Notes: generated by a model from the sequence alone, not told the origin. Positions 8,499 through 14,835 are shown, numbered from the stretch's first letter. The stretch is DNA of 15,462 nt from an uncultured Lysobacteraceae bacterium (GCA_946480825.1 CAMLLG010000085.1:1-15462); one strand, 5' to 3'. A program made the numbers and translations.

Positions 8499-8660
8499 GC
8501 GAGTTCCGAAGCGTTCGTTCTCTTGATCGTGTTTTCCGGGGCGTGTGTCCGCCCCGCATCGCACGCGGATGTTCAACGGCCTGCGAGCCTTCGAAGCCGG
8601 CGCCGCGTGGCCGCCGACGGTCGGCAGGCCCGGCAGTTTCCCTGAAATGCATCGCCGCTG

Positions 8661-8725
8661 CGTCTTGTCAAGCCCGAAGCAATCTCTTCGGCTCTGCCAT
8701 GACCGCGGCGGCACGCGACAAGACG
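8661..8725. other. Two-layer inverted repeat in the 8499-8930 gene-free stretch
   Basis: A perfect 9-bp outer repeat, CGTCTTGTC at 8661-8669 with GACAAGACG at 8717-8725, encloses an inner hairpin in which AGCCCGAAG (8671-8679) pairs with CTTCGGCT (8686-8693) with one bulged C. The rest of 8499-8760 shows a short GC-rich hairpin (8537-8556, no T-tract) and no gene. Function unknown; it could be an RNA structure or a protein-binding dyad. Confidence 0.5.
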
Positions 8726-8759
8726 TGATTCTGTTCACATTTCCACCCGACACACCATT

Positions 8760-8879
8760 TGGCTACCAAAAATAACCCCGGCAACAATACTCACATCAGG
8801 CAGTTCACTATCGGTAGCTGCTTGTATGGTTTCGTGAGAAATCTCCGGTGTTTTTGACCTATGGCTACCAAAAGTAGCC
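8760..8879. repeat. Two direct repeats of a dyad in an AT-richer island
   Basis: TGGCTACCAAAAATA (8760-8774) and TGGCTACCAAAAGTA (8862-8876) are 102 bp apart and differ at one base. The second copy is a perfect dyad, GGCTAC-CAAAA-GTAGCC (8863-8879); the first has a degenerate right half (ATAACC). The surrounding 8725-8890 is clearly less GC-rich than the neighbouring genes. The spacing and the position upstream of the candidate small RNA suggest paired regulator sites; flanking repeats of a small inserted segment is the alternative. Confidence 0.6.
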
Positions 8880-8930
8880 GAAATTGTCCTGCGGCCTGTC
8901 TTCCCATCGTCATCGAACAGGCTTACGTTA

Positions 8931-9243
8931 GGCCTGCACGTGATGGAACGCAGTGTTGGCCTTCGCAGGCCTCTGCGCTCCCGGAGCGCCCGGTTCGCCG
9001 GCCCGCCTCGCAAGCACATGGATGTGCCGCGTGCATTCGCCCCGCAAGGGGCGACACGGTTCTCCGGACGGGAACCGTGATCGTTCGGTGCAGGATGCAC
9101 GGAACCGCCTGGAAGGACCCGCCATCGGATGGATGCGATGGGCAGAACACTGGTCGATGTGCGTGCACCATGGAGGGGGCCCGCATCGGCTCCACAGGTT
9201 TCGAACACAGCCCTCGTCGCGCATCCGCCGGCGAGGGCTTTTT
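8931..9243 (+). ncRNA. Candidate GGA-rich, CsrA/RsmA-sponge-like small RNA
   Basis: No convincing protein is encoded on either strand here, yet the plus strand folds into a chain of short stem-loops ending in a terminator. Visible stems: 8931-8937 with 8965-8971 (GGA at 8945 inside); 8975-8980 with 8984-8989; 9014-9018 with 9023-9027 (loop TGGA); 9038-9043 with 9048-9053 (loop GCAA); 9055-9062 with 9072-9079 (inner loop CGGAC); 9088-9091 with 9097-9100 (loop AGGAT); 9122-9127 with 9136-9141 (loop GATGGATG); terminator 9209-9239. There are twelve GGA triplets in all, several in loops, and ACATGGATGT at 9016-9025 matches the known CsrA-preferred pattern ACANGGANGU. The 5' end is a guess; a weak -10 (TACGTT, 8924-8929) is the only candidate. 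No homologue was searched, so both transcription and function are inferred. Confidence 0.5.
9209..9243 (+). terminator. Rho-independent terminator of the candidate small RNA
   Basis: AGCCCTCG (9209-9216) pairs perfectly with CGAGGGCT (9232-9239) across a 15-nt loop, followed by TTTTT (9239-9243). The T-run is on the plus strand only. No plus-strand protein gene ends nearby (the last one stops at 8498), which is the main argument that a non-coding transcript reaches this point. Confidence 0.75.
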
Positions 9244-9247
9244 CGTT

Positions 9248-9267
9248 GTGCGGTGCGGTGCGGTGCG
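9248..9267. repeat. GTGCG tandem repeat, four units
   Basis: Four exact copies of GTGCG in a row lie between the candidate small RNA terminator and the stop codon of the heptosyltransferase gene. It lies outside coding sequence. Such a short array could vary in copy number by slippage. Confidence 0.8.
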
Positions 9268-9292
9268 GAGTGCCGATGCCGACCCGGGGCGA

Positions 9293-10363
9293 TCAGTGGC
9301 CGGCCGATGCCCGCCACGCGCAGTAGCGTTCGAACGCGGCGATGCCGTCGTCCACGGTCGCCAGATCCATCACCCCGTCGTGCTCGATCTTGGTCCCCCA
9401 TTTCAGGGCGTCCGCAGGCTTGCCGCAGTATCTGCGCGCGGCGGCATCGTAGCGGTCGACGCAGAAACGCACGTCGGAATACGGGCCGCTGCGTCGCGGA
9501 TTGCTCGCCGCATGCAGGCCCAGCACCTTGGTCCCCATCGCGTTGGCGATGTGCATCGGCCCCGAATCGGGCGTCATCAGCAGGTCGGCACGCTCCAGCA
9601 GCGCGGGCAGTTGCTTCAGGGTGTCCTTGCCGACGAGGTCCAGGACATCGCCCGAGGACGACGGCCGCATCGCCGCCAGGATCGCATCCGTGGTCTCGCG
9701 TTCCAGCGTGCTGCGTCCGCCCAGCAGCGCCACCCGCCAGCCGCGCGAACGCGCATGTTCGGCCACCGCGGCATAGCGGTCGGCGCGCCAGTTGCGCAGC
9801 GCATGGCTCGAACACGGCGAGATCGCCAGTGTCGGCATGCCGTCTTCGGGCCATTGCGCGCGCGCCCAGCCGCGGGCGTCGTCGGGGATCGGCATGTCCC
9901 AGACCACCTCGGTCTGGCGGATGCCCAGCGGCTCGCAGAAGCTGCCGATCGCATCGAGCACATGGATGCCTGGGCGATCGGGAATCCGTTCGTTGACGAA
10001 CAGGCCATGCAGATCCTTCGAGCGCGATCGGTCGTAGCCGATCCGTCGCGCCGCCGGCAGGAACGCCGACAGCAGGTTGGCGCGCGCCGCGACCTGCATC
10101 TGCAGCAGGGCATCGAAGCGCCGTCCGTGCAGTTCGCGCCGCAGTGCGCGCATGCCGGCCACCCCGGTCTTCTTGTCGTAGACGAGGAATTCGACGCCCG
10201 GCAGGCCGTCCAGCAGTTTCTGTTCGCCCTTGCCGATCACCCAGGTCAGGGCGACCTCGGGCCAGGCCCTGCGCAGGGTCCGGAGCAGCGGCAGGACGTG
10301 GGTCACATCTCCCAGCGCGGAGAGCCGCAGGAGGCAGATCGATCGAAGACTTGTCTTGTCCAA
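9293..10363 (-). CDS. Glycosyltransferase family 9, ADP-heptose:LPS heptosyltransferase-like
   Basis: 356-residue inner-membrane-associated enzyme expected to add heptose from ADP-heptose to the lipopolysaccharide inner core. It begins ICLLRLSALGDVTHVLPLLR, the GT9 N-terminal pattern in which the early acidic residue is catalytic; the C-terminal nucleotide-binding half has LAISPCSSHALRNW, VALLGG and the GT9 signature LLMTPDSGPMHIANAMGTKV. Whether it is a heptosyltransferase I or II cannot be decided. The start is a TTG (10363), the only reasonable start before the conserved first strand; no ATG or GTG is available in frame nearby. It is divergent from kdkA, with only 16 bp between the two start codons, and both act on the same LPS core region. 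Confidence 0.88.
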   Translation of the reverse strand: MDKTSLRSICLLRLSALGDVTHVLPLLRTLRRAWPEVALTWVIGKGEQKLLDGLPGVEFLVYDKKTGVAGMRALRRELHGRRFDALLQMQVAARANLLSAFLPAARRIGYDRSRSKDLHGLFVNERIPDRPGIHVLDAIGSFCEPLGIRQTEVVWDMPIPDDARGWARAQWPEDGMPTLAISPCSSHALRNWRADRYAAVAEHARSRGWRVALLGGRSTLERETTDAILAAMRPSSSGDVLDLVGKDTLKQLPALLERADLLMTPDSGPMHIANAMGTKVLGLHAASNPRRSGPYSDVRFCVDRYDAAARRYCGKPADALKWGTKIEHDGVMDLATVDDGIAAFERYCAWRASAGH

Positions 10364-10367
10364 TTGA

Positions 10368-10373
10368 TAGACT
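10368..10373 (+). promoter_or_regulatory. -10 box of kdkA, suggesting a leaderless mRNA
   Basis: TAGACT is followed by exactly six bases and then the kdkA ATG, so transcription would begin at or next to the A of the start codon. No good -35 is visible, and the box lies in the 16-bp gap between two divergent start codons. Confidence 0.45.
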
Positions 10374-10379
10374 CGGGAA

Positions 10380-11168
10380 ATGGTCGCCTTCGACGCCAGC
10401 GAAAGCCTGATGCCCTTCCGCGATGCCGGCGGAACGGGGGCGGGTGGGGCGATTCTGTTCGACGCCGCGCGTCTGCGGCAAGCCGGACCCGCGGCGGTGA
10501 CGCCCGGATGGTTCGACCCGGACTGGTGGGGCGAACGTGCGCAGCGGGTCGGCAGCGGCGGACGCGGCGGCGCCTGGTTCGTGGAGGGTGGTGCGGCAGA
10601 GGGCGGTTTCGGTCCCGCGGTGTTGCGGCACTACCTGAGAGGCGGATTCGCGGCCCGCTTCAGCCGCGAAAAACATGTCTGGCGCGGGGGCTCGTCGATC
10701 CGCAGTTTCGAGGAATTCCGGCTGCTGCGCGAGCTCATCCGCAGGAGTCTGCCCGTGCCTCGGCCGATAGCCGCCATCTATTGGCGCCAGGGTCTCTGGT
10801 ACCGCGCCGGCATCCTGCTCGAACGCCTGCAGAACGTGAAATCCCTGGCAGACCGCGCCTCGGCGGACGGCAGCGACGCGCCGTGGGCGCAGGCCGGACA
10901 ACTGATCGCGCGTCTCCATCGGGCCGGACTGGATCACGCCGATCTGAATGCCCACAACCTCCTGTTCGACACCGCCGGCAAGGGCTGGGCGATCGACCTC
11001 GACCGCAGCCAACTGCGGATTCCCGCCACCGGCTGGCGCGAAAAGAATCTCGCGCGTCTGCAGCGTTCGCTGCTGAAGCTGCGCGGCGCGCGCGGCGTCG
11101 CCGAGGTCGAACGGGATTACGCCACGCTCCGCAGCGCGTACGATGCGCGCTGGCAGCGCGGGACCTGA
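10380..11168 (+). CDS. kdkA: 3-deoxy-D-manno-octulosonic acid (Kdo) kinase
   Basis: 262-residue kinase-fold protein of the InaA/KdkA group, which phosphorylates the Kdo residue of lipid A core at O-4 in bacteria with a single Kdo. The N-terminal part has [20 protein letters not shown], the glycine-rich nucleotide loop, then [10 protein letters not shown] carrying the ATP-contacting basic residues. The catalytic region shows [12 protein letters not shown] (Asp and Asn of the small-molecule kinase loop) followed by [11 protein letters not shown] with the metal-binding Asp. The upstream ATG at 10380 is chosen because [10 protein letters not shown] matches the family start; an internal ATG at 10410 is less likely. 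The LPS heptosyltransferase is divergently encoded 16 bp away. The downstream MBL gene is on the same strand after a 74-bp gap. Confidence 0.9.
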   Translation: MVAFDASESLMPFRDAGGTGAGGAILFDAARLRQAGPAAVTPGWFDPDWWGERAQRVGSGGRGGAWFVEGGAAEGGFGPAVLRHYLRGGFAARFSREKHVWRGGSSIRSFEEFRLLRELIRRSLPVPRPIAAIYWRQGLWYRAGILLERLQNVKSLADRASADGSDAPWAQAGQLIARLHRAGLDHADLNAHNLLFDTAGKGWAIDLDRSQLRIPATGWREKNLARLQRSLLKLRGARGVAEVERDYATLRSAYDARWQRGT

Positions 11169-11242
11169 CGCCGGCACGGGCCGACGCGACTTCCAAAACA
11201 TCATCAACAAGAATCATCGACAGGCGCCGAGGCGATCCAATC

Positions 11243-12037
11243 ATGGGCTGGGCTTTGCGGTTTCACGGTGTCGGCAATGCGTCGGCGGTCGAACTGGGTT
11301 CGGCGATGGCGACGATCGAGCGCCACGGCCGGCCGTGGTTGACCATCGACTGCGGGGCGGAGGGCCTCACCGCGTATCTCGCGCATTACGGCGAAGCGCC
11401 GCGCGCGCTGTTTCTCACCCATACCCATCTGGATCATGTCGCCGGCTTCGAGCGGCTGTTCGTCGACGGCATGTTCGGCGGTCGCGCCGGGCTCATCCGG
11501 CTGTATCTGCCGGCGCATCTCGTCCCGCTCTTGCACCAGCGGGTCGGCGACTATCCGAACGTGCTCGCCGAGGGCGGCGCGAATTTCTGGGACGCCTTCC
11601 AGGTGATTCCGGTCGGCGATGCCTTCTGGCACGACGGTGTGCGCCTGGACGTGTTCGAAACCCGGCATCACTGGCCGCGCACCGCCTATGGGCTGCGCCT
11701 GCGCGGCAGTCTGGTCTGGACCGGCGATACCCGGCCGATTCCGGAAGTGCTGGCGAAGGCGGCCGATGCCGGCGAAACCGTCGCCCACGACTGCGCCCTG
11801 CGCGGCAATCCTTCGCACAGCGGTATCGAGGATCTGGAGCGCGAATATCCCGACGAACTGCTGAGCCGCTGCGTGCTCTATCACTACGTCGGCGCGGCCG
11901 AGGGCCAAGCCTTGAAAGCGCGTGGTTATCGCGTCGCAGACCCGGGCGAATGCCTGGCGCTGGCGGAGCCGACCGCCGCGCGCGCCGAGCCCTTCGACGC
12001 AACCGGCAGCGCGCAGGGCGCCTCTGTTCCGGCGTGA
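11243..12037 (+). CDS. MBL-fold metallo-hydrolase
   Basis: 264-residue soluble hydrolase of the metallo-beta-lactamase fold. The zinc motif is complete at residues 60-65: THTHLDH with His60, His62, Asp64 and His65. Further ligands are likely among RHHWPRTAYG, the WTGDTRP aspartate and HDCALRGNPSHSG, an arrangement closer to RNase Z-like and phosphodiesterase-like members than to true beta-lactamases. The first strand (FHGVGNASAVELGSAM) and the ASAVELGS loop fit a general MBL N-terminus. The substrate is unknown. The gene starts at an ATG 74 bp after kdkA and ends 16 bp before moaA, so it may be co-transcribed with either; the moaA -10 box begins 7 bp after its stop. Confidence 0.88.
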   Translation: MGWALRFHGVGNASAVELGSAMATIERHGRPWLTIDCGAEGLTAYLAHYGEAPRALFLTHTHLDHVAGFERLFVDGMFGGRAGLIRLYLPAHLVPLLHQRVGDYPNVLAEGGANFWDAFQVIPVGDAFWHDGVRLDVFETRHHWPRTAYGLRLRGSLVWTGDTRPIPEVLAKAADAGETVAHDCALRGNPSHSGIEDLEREYPDELLSRCVLYHYVGAAEGQALKARGYRVADPGECLALAEPTAARAEPFDATGSAQGASVPA

Positions 12038-12043
12038 TCCGCG

Positions 12044-12049
12044 TACTCT
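12044..12049 (+). promoter_or_regulatory. -10 box of moaA
   Basis: TACTCT lies four bases before ATGATG, the tandem start codons of moaA. A transcript beginning 6-8 bases after the box would start on or within these codons, leaving no room for a ribosome site. There is also no room for the long Moco riboswitch leader known from enterobacterial moaA. Confidence 0.45.
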
Positions 12050-12053
12050 TGCG

Positions 12054-13091
12054 ATGATGACTGCCGCCGTGACGACATCCGCCGTGCCCCGACCCTCCGA
12101 CCTGCCGCGCGACCGCCTCGGCCGCCCGCTCCACGACCTGCGCCTGTCGGTGATCGAGGCCTGCAACTTCCGCTGCCCGTATTGCATGCCGGCCGAACGC
12201 ATCCCCGACGACCATGGTCTCGACGCCGCGTCGCGATTGTCGTTCGACGAGATCGAGCGACTGGTCCGCGGCTTCGTGGGTGTCGGCGTGCGCAAGCTGC
12301 GCATCACCGGCGGCGAGCCGCTGCTGCGCAAGCGTCTGCCCGATCTGATCGCGCGGCTCGCGGCCATCGAAGGCCTCGACGACATCGCGCTGACCACCAA
12401 CGGCAGTCTGCTCGCCGCGCAGGCCCGCGCACTGCGCGAGGCCGGGCTGCATCGGGTCACGGTCAGTCTCGACACGCTCGATCCCGCGCAGTTCGCCGCG
12501 CTGTCCGGCGGCCGCGGCGATCTCGCCGAAGTCCTGCGCGGCATCGACGCCGCGCGCGCCGCGGGCTTCGCGAAGATCAAGCTGAACTGCGTCGTCCAGC
12601 GCGGCGTCAACGACGATCAGGTGCTGCCGCTGGTGGCGTTCGCGCGCACGCACGGCCACACCCTGCGTTTCATCGAATACATGGACGTCGGCACCTGCAA
12701 CGACTGGGATGCCGCGCGCGTGGTGCCGTCGTCGGAACTGCGCGACCGCCTCCATGCGCGCTGGCCGATGCACGCGCTGGGCCCGCAGTATCGCGGCGAA
12801 GTCGCCGCCCGCCACGCCTTCGACGACGGCCTCGGCGAAGTCGGCTTCGTCAGTTCGATCTCCGCGCCGTTCTGCGGCGATTGTCACCGCGCCCGCGTCT
12901 CCGCCGATGGTCGGCTTTATACCTGTCTGTTCGCAGGCGAGGGCACCGATCTGCGCCGCTGGCTGGCCGACGATGCATTCGACGCACGGCTCGCCGAGCT
13001 GTGGCGCGGACGCGGCGATCGCTACAGCGAACTGCGCAGCGGTCATGCCGCACCGCGCAAGCGCGTCGAGATGTTTCTGGTTGGGGGGTGA
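12054..13091 (+). CDS. moaA: GTP 3',8-cyclase
   Basis: Radical SAM enzyme of 345 residues that, with MoaC, turns GTP into cyclic pyranopterin monophosphate, the first step of molybdenum cofactor synthesis in the cytoplasm. The N-terminal 4Fe-4S cluster motif is Cys37-x3-Cys41-x2-Cys44 (ACNFRCPYCMP). The C-terminal cluster that binds GTP is Cys274-x2-Cys277-x13-Cys291. RITGGEPLLRK and TTNGSLL are the SAM-binding core, and the protein ends in GG, the conserved MoaA tail. All key residues are present, so it should be active. Two ATGs (12054 and 12057) are equally possible starts; the first is used. The moaC gene follows after 150 bp holding a hairpin repeat. Confidence 0.97.
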   Translation: MMTAAVTTSAVPRPSDLPRDRLGRPLHDLRLSVIEACNFRCPYCMPAERIPDDHGLDAASRLSFDEIERLVRGFVGVGVRKLRITGGEPLLRKRLPDLIARLAAIEGLDDIALTTNGSLLAAQARALREAGLHRVTVSLDTLDPAQFAALSGGRGDLAEVLRGIDAARAAGFAKIKLNCVVQRGVNDDQVLPLVAFARTHGHTLRFIEYMDVGTCNDWDAARVVPSSELRDRLHARWPMHALGPQYRGEVAARHAFDDGLGEVGFVSSISAPFCGDCHRARVSADGRLYTCLFAGEGTDLRRWLADDAFDARLAELWRGRGDRYSELRSGHAAPRKRVEMFLVGG

Positions 13092-13098
13092 GCAGTCG

Positions 13099-13168
13099 CG
13101 CTTGCGCGCCACTGGCGCGCGCGGCTGCGAACGCCCGGCCATGGATGGCCGGGCAGGACGTTCCGGAG
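13099..13168 (+). repeat. Dispersed two-hairpin repeat, type B, copy 1
   Basis: A 70-bp element between moaA and moaC that matches 14585-14654 at 60 of 70 positions. It holds two hairpins: GCGCGCC/GGCGCGC (13104-13110 with 13114-13120) and GCCCGGCCA/TGGCCGGGC (13133-13141 with 13146-13154), the latter with loop TGGA. It begins 7 bp after the moaA stop. Confidence 0.85.
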
Positions 13169-13180
13169 TATTCGAAGTTG

Positions 13181-13194
13181 CGCCACGGATGGCG
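13181..13194 (+). other. Hairpin with CGGA loop upstream of moaC
   Basis: CGCCA (13181-13185) pairs with TGGCG (13190-13194) across the tetraloop CGGA, ending 47 bp before the moaC start codon. It is a second xGGA-loop hairpin in the moaA-moaC gap after the type B repeat. Confidence 0.45.
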
Positions 13195-13241
13195 TGCGTG
13201 TATCTCGTTCGATCAATGGATCACTGGATGAAAATCACCCC

Positions 13242-13745
13242 ATGCGGCGCCCCCGAAGCACATTGACCCATCTCGACGCCGACGGCCGCCCGACCATGGT
13301 CGACGTGTCCGCGAAGGCGGTGACCGCGCGCGTCGCCACCGCAGAATGCCGGGTCAAGTTCCCGGCAGCGGTCGCCGCGCAGTTGCGGAAGAACGGCCTG
13401 AAAAGCGCGAAGGGCGGCGTCGTCGACACGGCGATCATCGCCGGCACCCTGGCGGTGAAACGCACGCACGAACTGATTCCGTTCTGCCATCCGCTGCCGA
13501 TCGACGGCATCCGTTTCGCCGTCGACTGGCGCGGCGAGCGCGAACTGGAGATTGTCTGCACCGTCACCGTCACCCATCGCACCGGCGTCGAGATGGAAGC
13601 GCTGACCGGCGCTACCGTCGCCGCGCTCACCGTCTACGACATGTGCAAGGCGCTGTCGCACGCGATCGTGCTGGGCCCGGCGAAGCTGCGCGGAAAGCGC
13701 GGCGGGAAGCGTGACTTCGGCGGCATCGAGGAGAGGAACGGCTGA
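13242..13745 (+). CDS. moaC: Cyclic pyranopterin monophosphate synthase
   Basis: 167-residue cytoplasmic enzyme that converts the MoaA product, 3',8-cyclo-7,8-dihydro-GTP, to cyclic pyranopterin monophosphate. Conserved family elements are all present: [16 protein letters not shown] at the start, [20 protein letters not shown] with Lys57, [10 protein letters not shown] with His83, [19 protein letters not shown] and MCKA with Lys136. These correspond to the E. coli catalytic Lys51, His77 and Lys131. The ATG at 13242 puts six residues before the conserved LTHLD; upstream in-frame codons are not family-like. The stop TGA shares its last base with the moaD ATG, which implies translational coupling. 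Confidence 0.96.
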   Translation: MRRPRSTLTHLDADGRPTMVDVSAKAVTARVATAECRVKFPAAVAAQLRKNGLKSAKGGVVDTAIIAGTLAVKRTHELIPFCHPLPIDGIRFAVDWRGERELEIVCTVTVTHRTGVEMEALTGATVAALTVYDMCKALSHAIVLGPAKLRGKRGGKRDFGGIEERNG

Positions 13746-13984
13746 TGGCGACCCTGCGCGTGCTCTATTTCGCCAGCCTGCGCGACGCCGCGGGCGTCGA
13801 AAGCGAAATCATCGATCACGCAGGCGACCTGCGCACGCTGTATCTCGCGCTGCAGGCGAAGCATGGTTTCGCCATGCCGATGGATCGCTTGCGCGTGGCG
13901 GCGGATGGCGCGTTCGCGCGTTGGGACGACGTGGCGAGCGAGGGCGCCGAAATCGCCTTCATTCCACCGGTCTCGGGCGGCTGA
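13745..13984 (+). CDS. moaD: Molybdopterin synthase sulfur carrier subunit
   Basis: 79-residue ubiquitin-fold protein that, after thiocarboxylation of its C-terminus, donates sulfur to cyclic pyranopterin monophosphate inside the MoaD-MoaE complex. Length is normal for MoaD. The N-terminal strand LRVLYFASLRDAAG and the tail FIPPVSGG with the essential Gly-Gly end are both present. It overlaps moaC by one base (TGATG) and is followed by moaE after a single base, so the three genes are expected to be translated from one message. The activating enzyme MoeB is not in the window. Confidence 0.96.
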   Translation: MATLRVLYFASLRDAAGVESEIIDHAGDLRTLYLALQAKHGFAMPMDRLRVAADGAFARWDDVASEGAEIAFIPPVSGG

Positions 13985-13985
13985 C

Positions 13986-14423
13986 ATGACGGACCGTTTC
14001 TCGCTCGCAGTCATCCCCTTCGACATCGCGCCCCTGCGCGAACGCCTGCTTCGGGCGGAAGCCGGCGCCTACGCGAGCTTCGAGGGCTGGGTACGCAATC
14101 ACAACGACGGCCGCACCGCGCTTGGACTGCGTTATGAAGCCTACATCGCGCTGGCCCAAGCCGAAGGCGCGAAAATCGTCGAGGAAGCGCTGGCGACGTT
14201 CGCCATCGCCGATGCCGCCTGCGTGCATCGCATCGGCGATCTCGAGGTCGGCGACCTCGCGGTGTGGGTCGGCGTCAGCGCCGCGCATCGCGACGCCGCG
14301 TTCGCGGCCTGTCGCTGGATCATCGACGAAGTGAAATCGCGGGTCCCGATCTGGAAACACGAGCGCTATGCCGAAGGCGATGCGGCGTGGTTGCATCCGG
14401 ATCAAACTCGGGGTCCAGAATGA
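13986..14423 (+). CDS. moaE: Molybdopterin synthase catalytic subunit
   Basis: 145-residue catalytic subunit that dimerises and binds two MoaD chains to install the dithiolene sulfurs of molybdopterin. Family blocks: YASFEGWVRNHNDGR, LRYEAYIALA, VHRIGDLEVGDLAVWVGVSA, and the active-site stretch DEVKSRVPIWKHE with Lys117 and Lys124, matching E. coli Lys119 and Lys126. The start ATG lies one base after the moaD stop. The last residues (DQTRGPE) run into a region of intergenic repeats, so the tail may have been altered by a repeat insertion. No moaB, mogA or moeA follows; the operon ends here. Confidence 0.95.
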   Translation: MTDRFSLAVIPFDIAPLRERLLRAEAGAYASFEGWVRNHNDGRTALGLRYEAYIALAQAEGAKIVEEALATFAIADAACVHRIGDLEVGDLAVWVGVSAAHRDAAFAACRWIIDEVKSRVPIWKHERYAEGDAAWLHPDQTRGPE

Positions 14424-14524
14424 CGACGGCGTGCCGCGATGGAGGCCCCCCGTGGTTCTGAACAACAGGTCCCTCGCTGCGCTCGGGATGACATGAGGCG
14501 CAATTCTCCGCCTTCACCGATTCA

Positions 14525-14573
14525 CTTGCTGGAGCATAGCCCCTTGGCAAGGGGGCGCGGCGAAGCCGCGGGG
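14525..14573 (+). repeat. Dispersed hairpin repeat, type A, copy 1
   Basis: 49 bp beginning CTTGCTGGAGCA and containing two adjacent palindromes, CCCCTT/AAGGGG and CGCGGC-GAA-GCCGCG. It is nearly identical to 14717-14766. It lies in the gene-free stretch 14424-14844, which is almost entirely repeat modules; 14465-14495 also resembles the common 'CTCGCTGCGCTCGGGATGAC' intergenic motif. Confidence 0.85.
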
Positions 14574-14584
14574 GTGGGCGGCCA

Positions 14585-14654
14585 CGCTTGCGCGGGATTA
14601 CCGCGCGTGGCCGCGAACGCCCGGCCATGGATGGCCGGGCAGGATCATCCGGAG
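14585..14654 (+). repeat. Dispersed two-hairpin repeat, type B, copy 2
   Basis: Same 70-bp element as 13099-13168. The 3' hairpin (14619-14640, loop TGGA) is identical. In the 5' hairpin (14590-14595 with 14601-14606) one base pair is C-G in copy 1 and G-C here, a compensatory change that keeps the stem. Confidence 0.85.
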
Positions 14655-14716
14655 AGCGATGTCGCATCGCCATGGAAGGCTACGGTTGTGACTCCATGCT
14701 TCGCTTTCGCGAAAGA

Positions 14717-14766
14717 CTTGCTGGAGCAGAGCCCCCTTGGCAAGGGGGGCGCGGCGAAGCCGCGGG
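14717..14766 (+). repeat. Dispersed hairpin repeat, type A, copy 2
   Basis: 50 bp, one base longer than copy 1 in the G-run. Same order: CTTGCTGGAGCA, C-run/G-run palindrome, then CGCGGC-GAA-GCCGCG. Between the two copies are a GCGATG-TCG-CATCGC hairpin (14656-14670) and the perfect palindrome CTTTCGCGAAAG (14704-14715). Confidence 0.85.
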
Positions 14767-14788
14767 AATCGGAGATACGAGCCTGGGG

Positions 14789-14835
14789 CCCAAGGTTCGC
14801 GGAGCGAACTTTGGGATGTCCGTGCGAAGCACGGA
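14789..14835. repeat. Two adjacent hairpins downstream of the 4.5S RNA gene
   Basis: The first stem, 14789-14800 with 14804-14815, is 12 bp with one G-T pair and loop GGA. The second, TCCGTGC-GAA-GCACGGA, is 14819-14835. They lie 10 bp beyond the 3' end of the minus-strand 4.5S RNA and could stop its transcription, though neither has a T-tract on that strand. Confidence 0.6.

Noticed and set aside
8537..8556. Terminator after the DUF6165 gene
   Set aside because: A 7-bp GC hairpin is present but neither strand has a T-tract after it.
8760..8879. GacA box or dif/phage attachment site
   Set aside because: The dyad does not match TGTAAG-N6-CTTACA or a Xer site, and no integrase or phage gene is nearby; kept only as an unassigned dyad.
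8735..9208. 157-codon minus-strand frame in the gap before the heptosyltransferase
   Set aside because: No recognisable domain, uneven composition and no ribosome site; the plus-strand hairpins and terminator explain the region better.
8861..11242. Very long open frame on the plus strand running into the MBL gene
   Set aside because: It is open only because of GC-rich codon bias; upstream of 11243 its translation is Arg/Ala-rich without domains and it overlaps the real heptosyltransferase and kdkA genes.
12038..12053. Moco riboswitch upstream of moaA
   Set aside because: Only 16 bp separate the MBL stop from moaA, and I see no Moco-aptamer-like fold in the end of the MBL gene.
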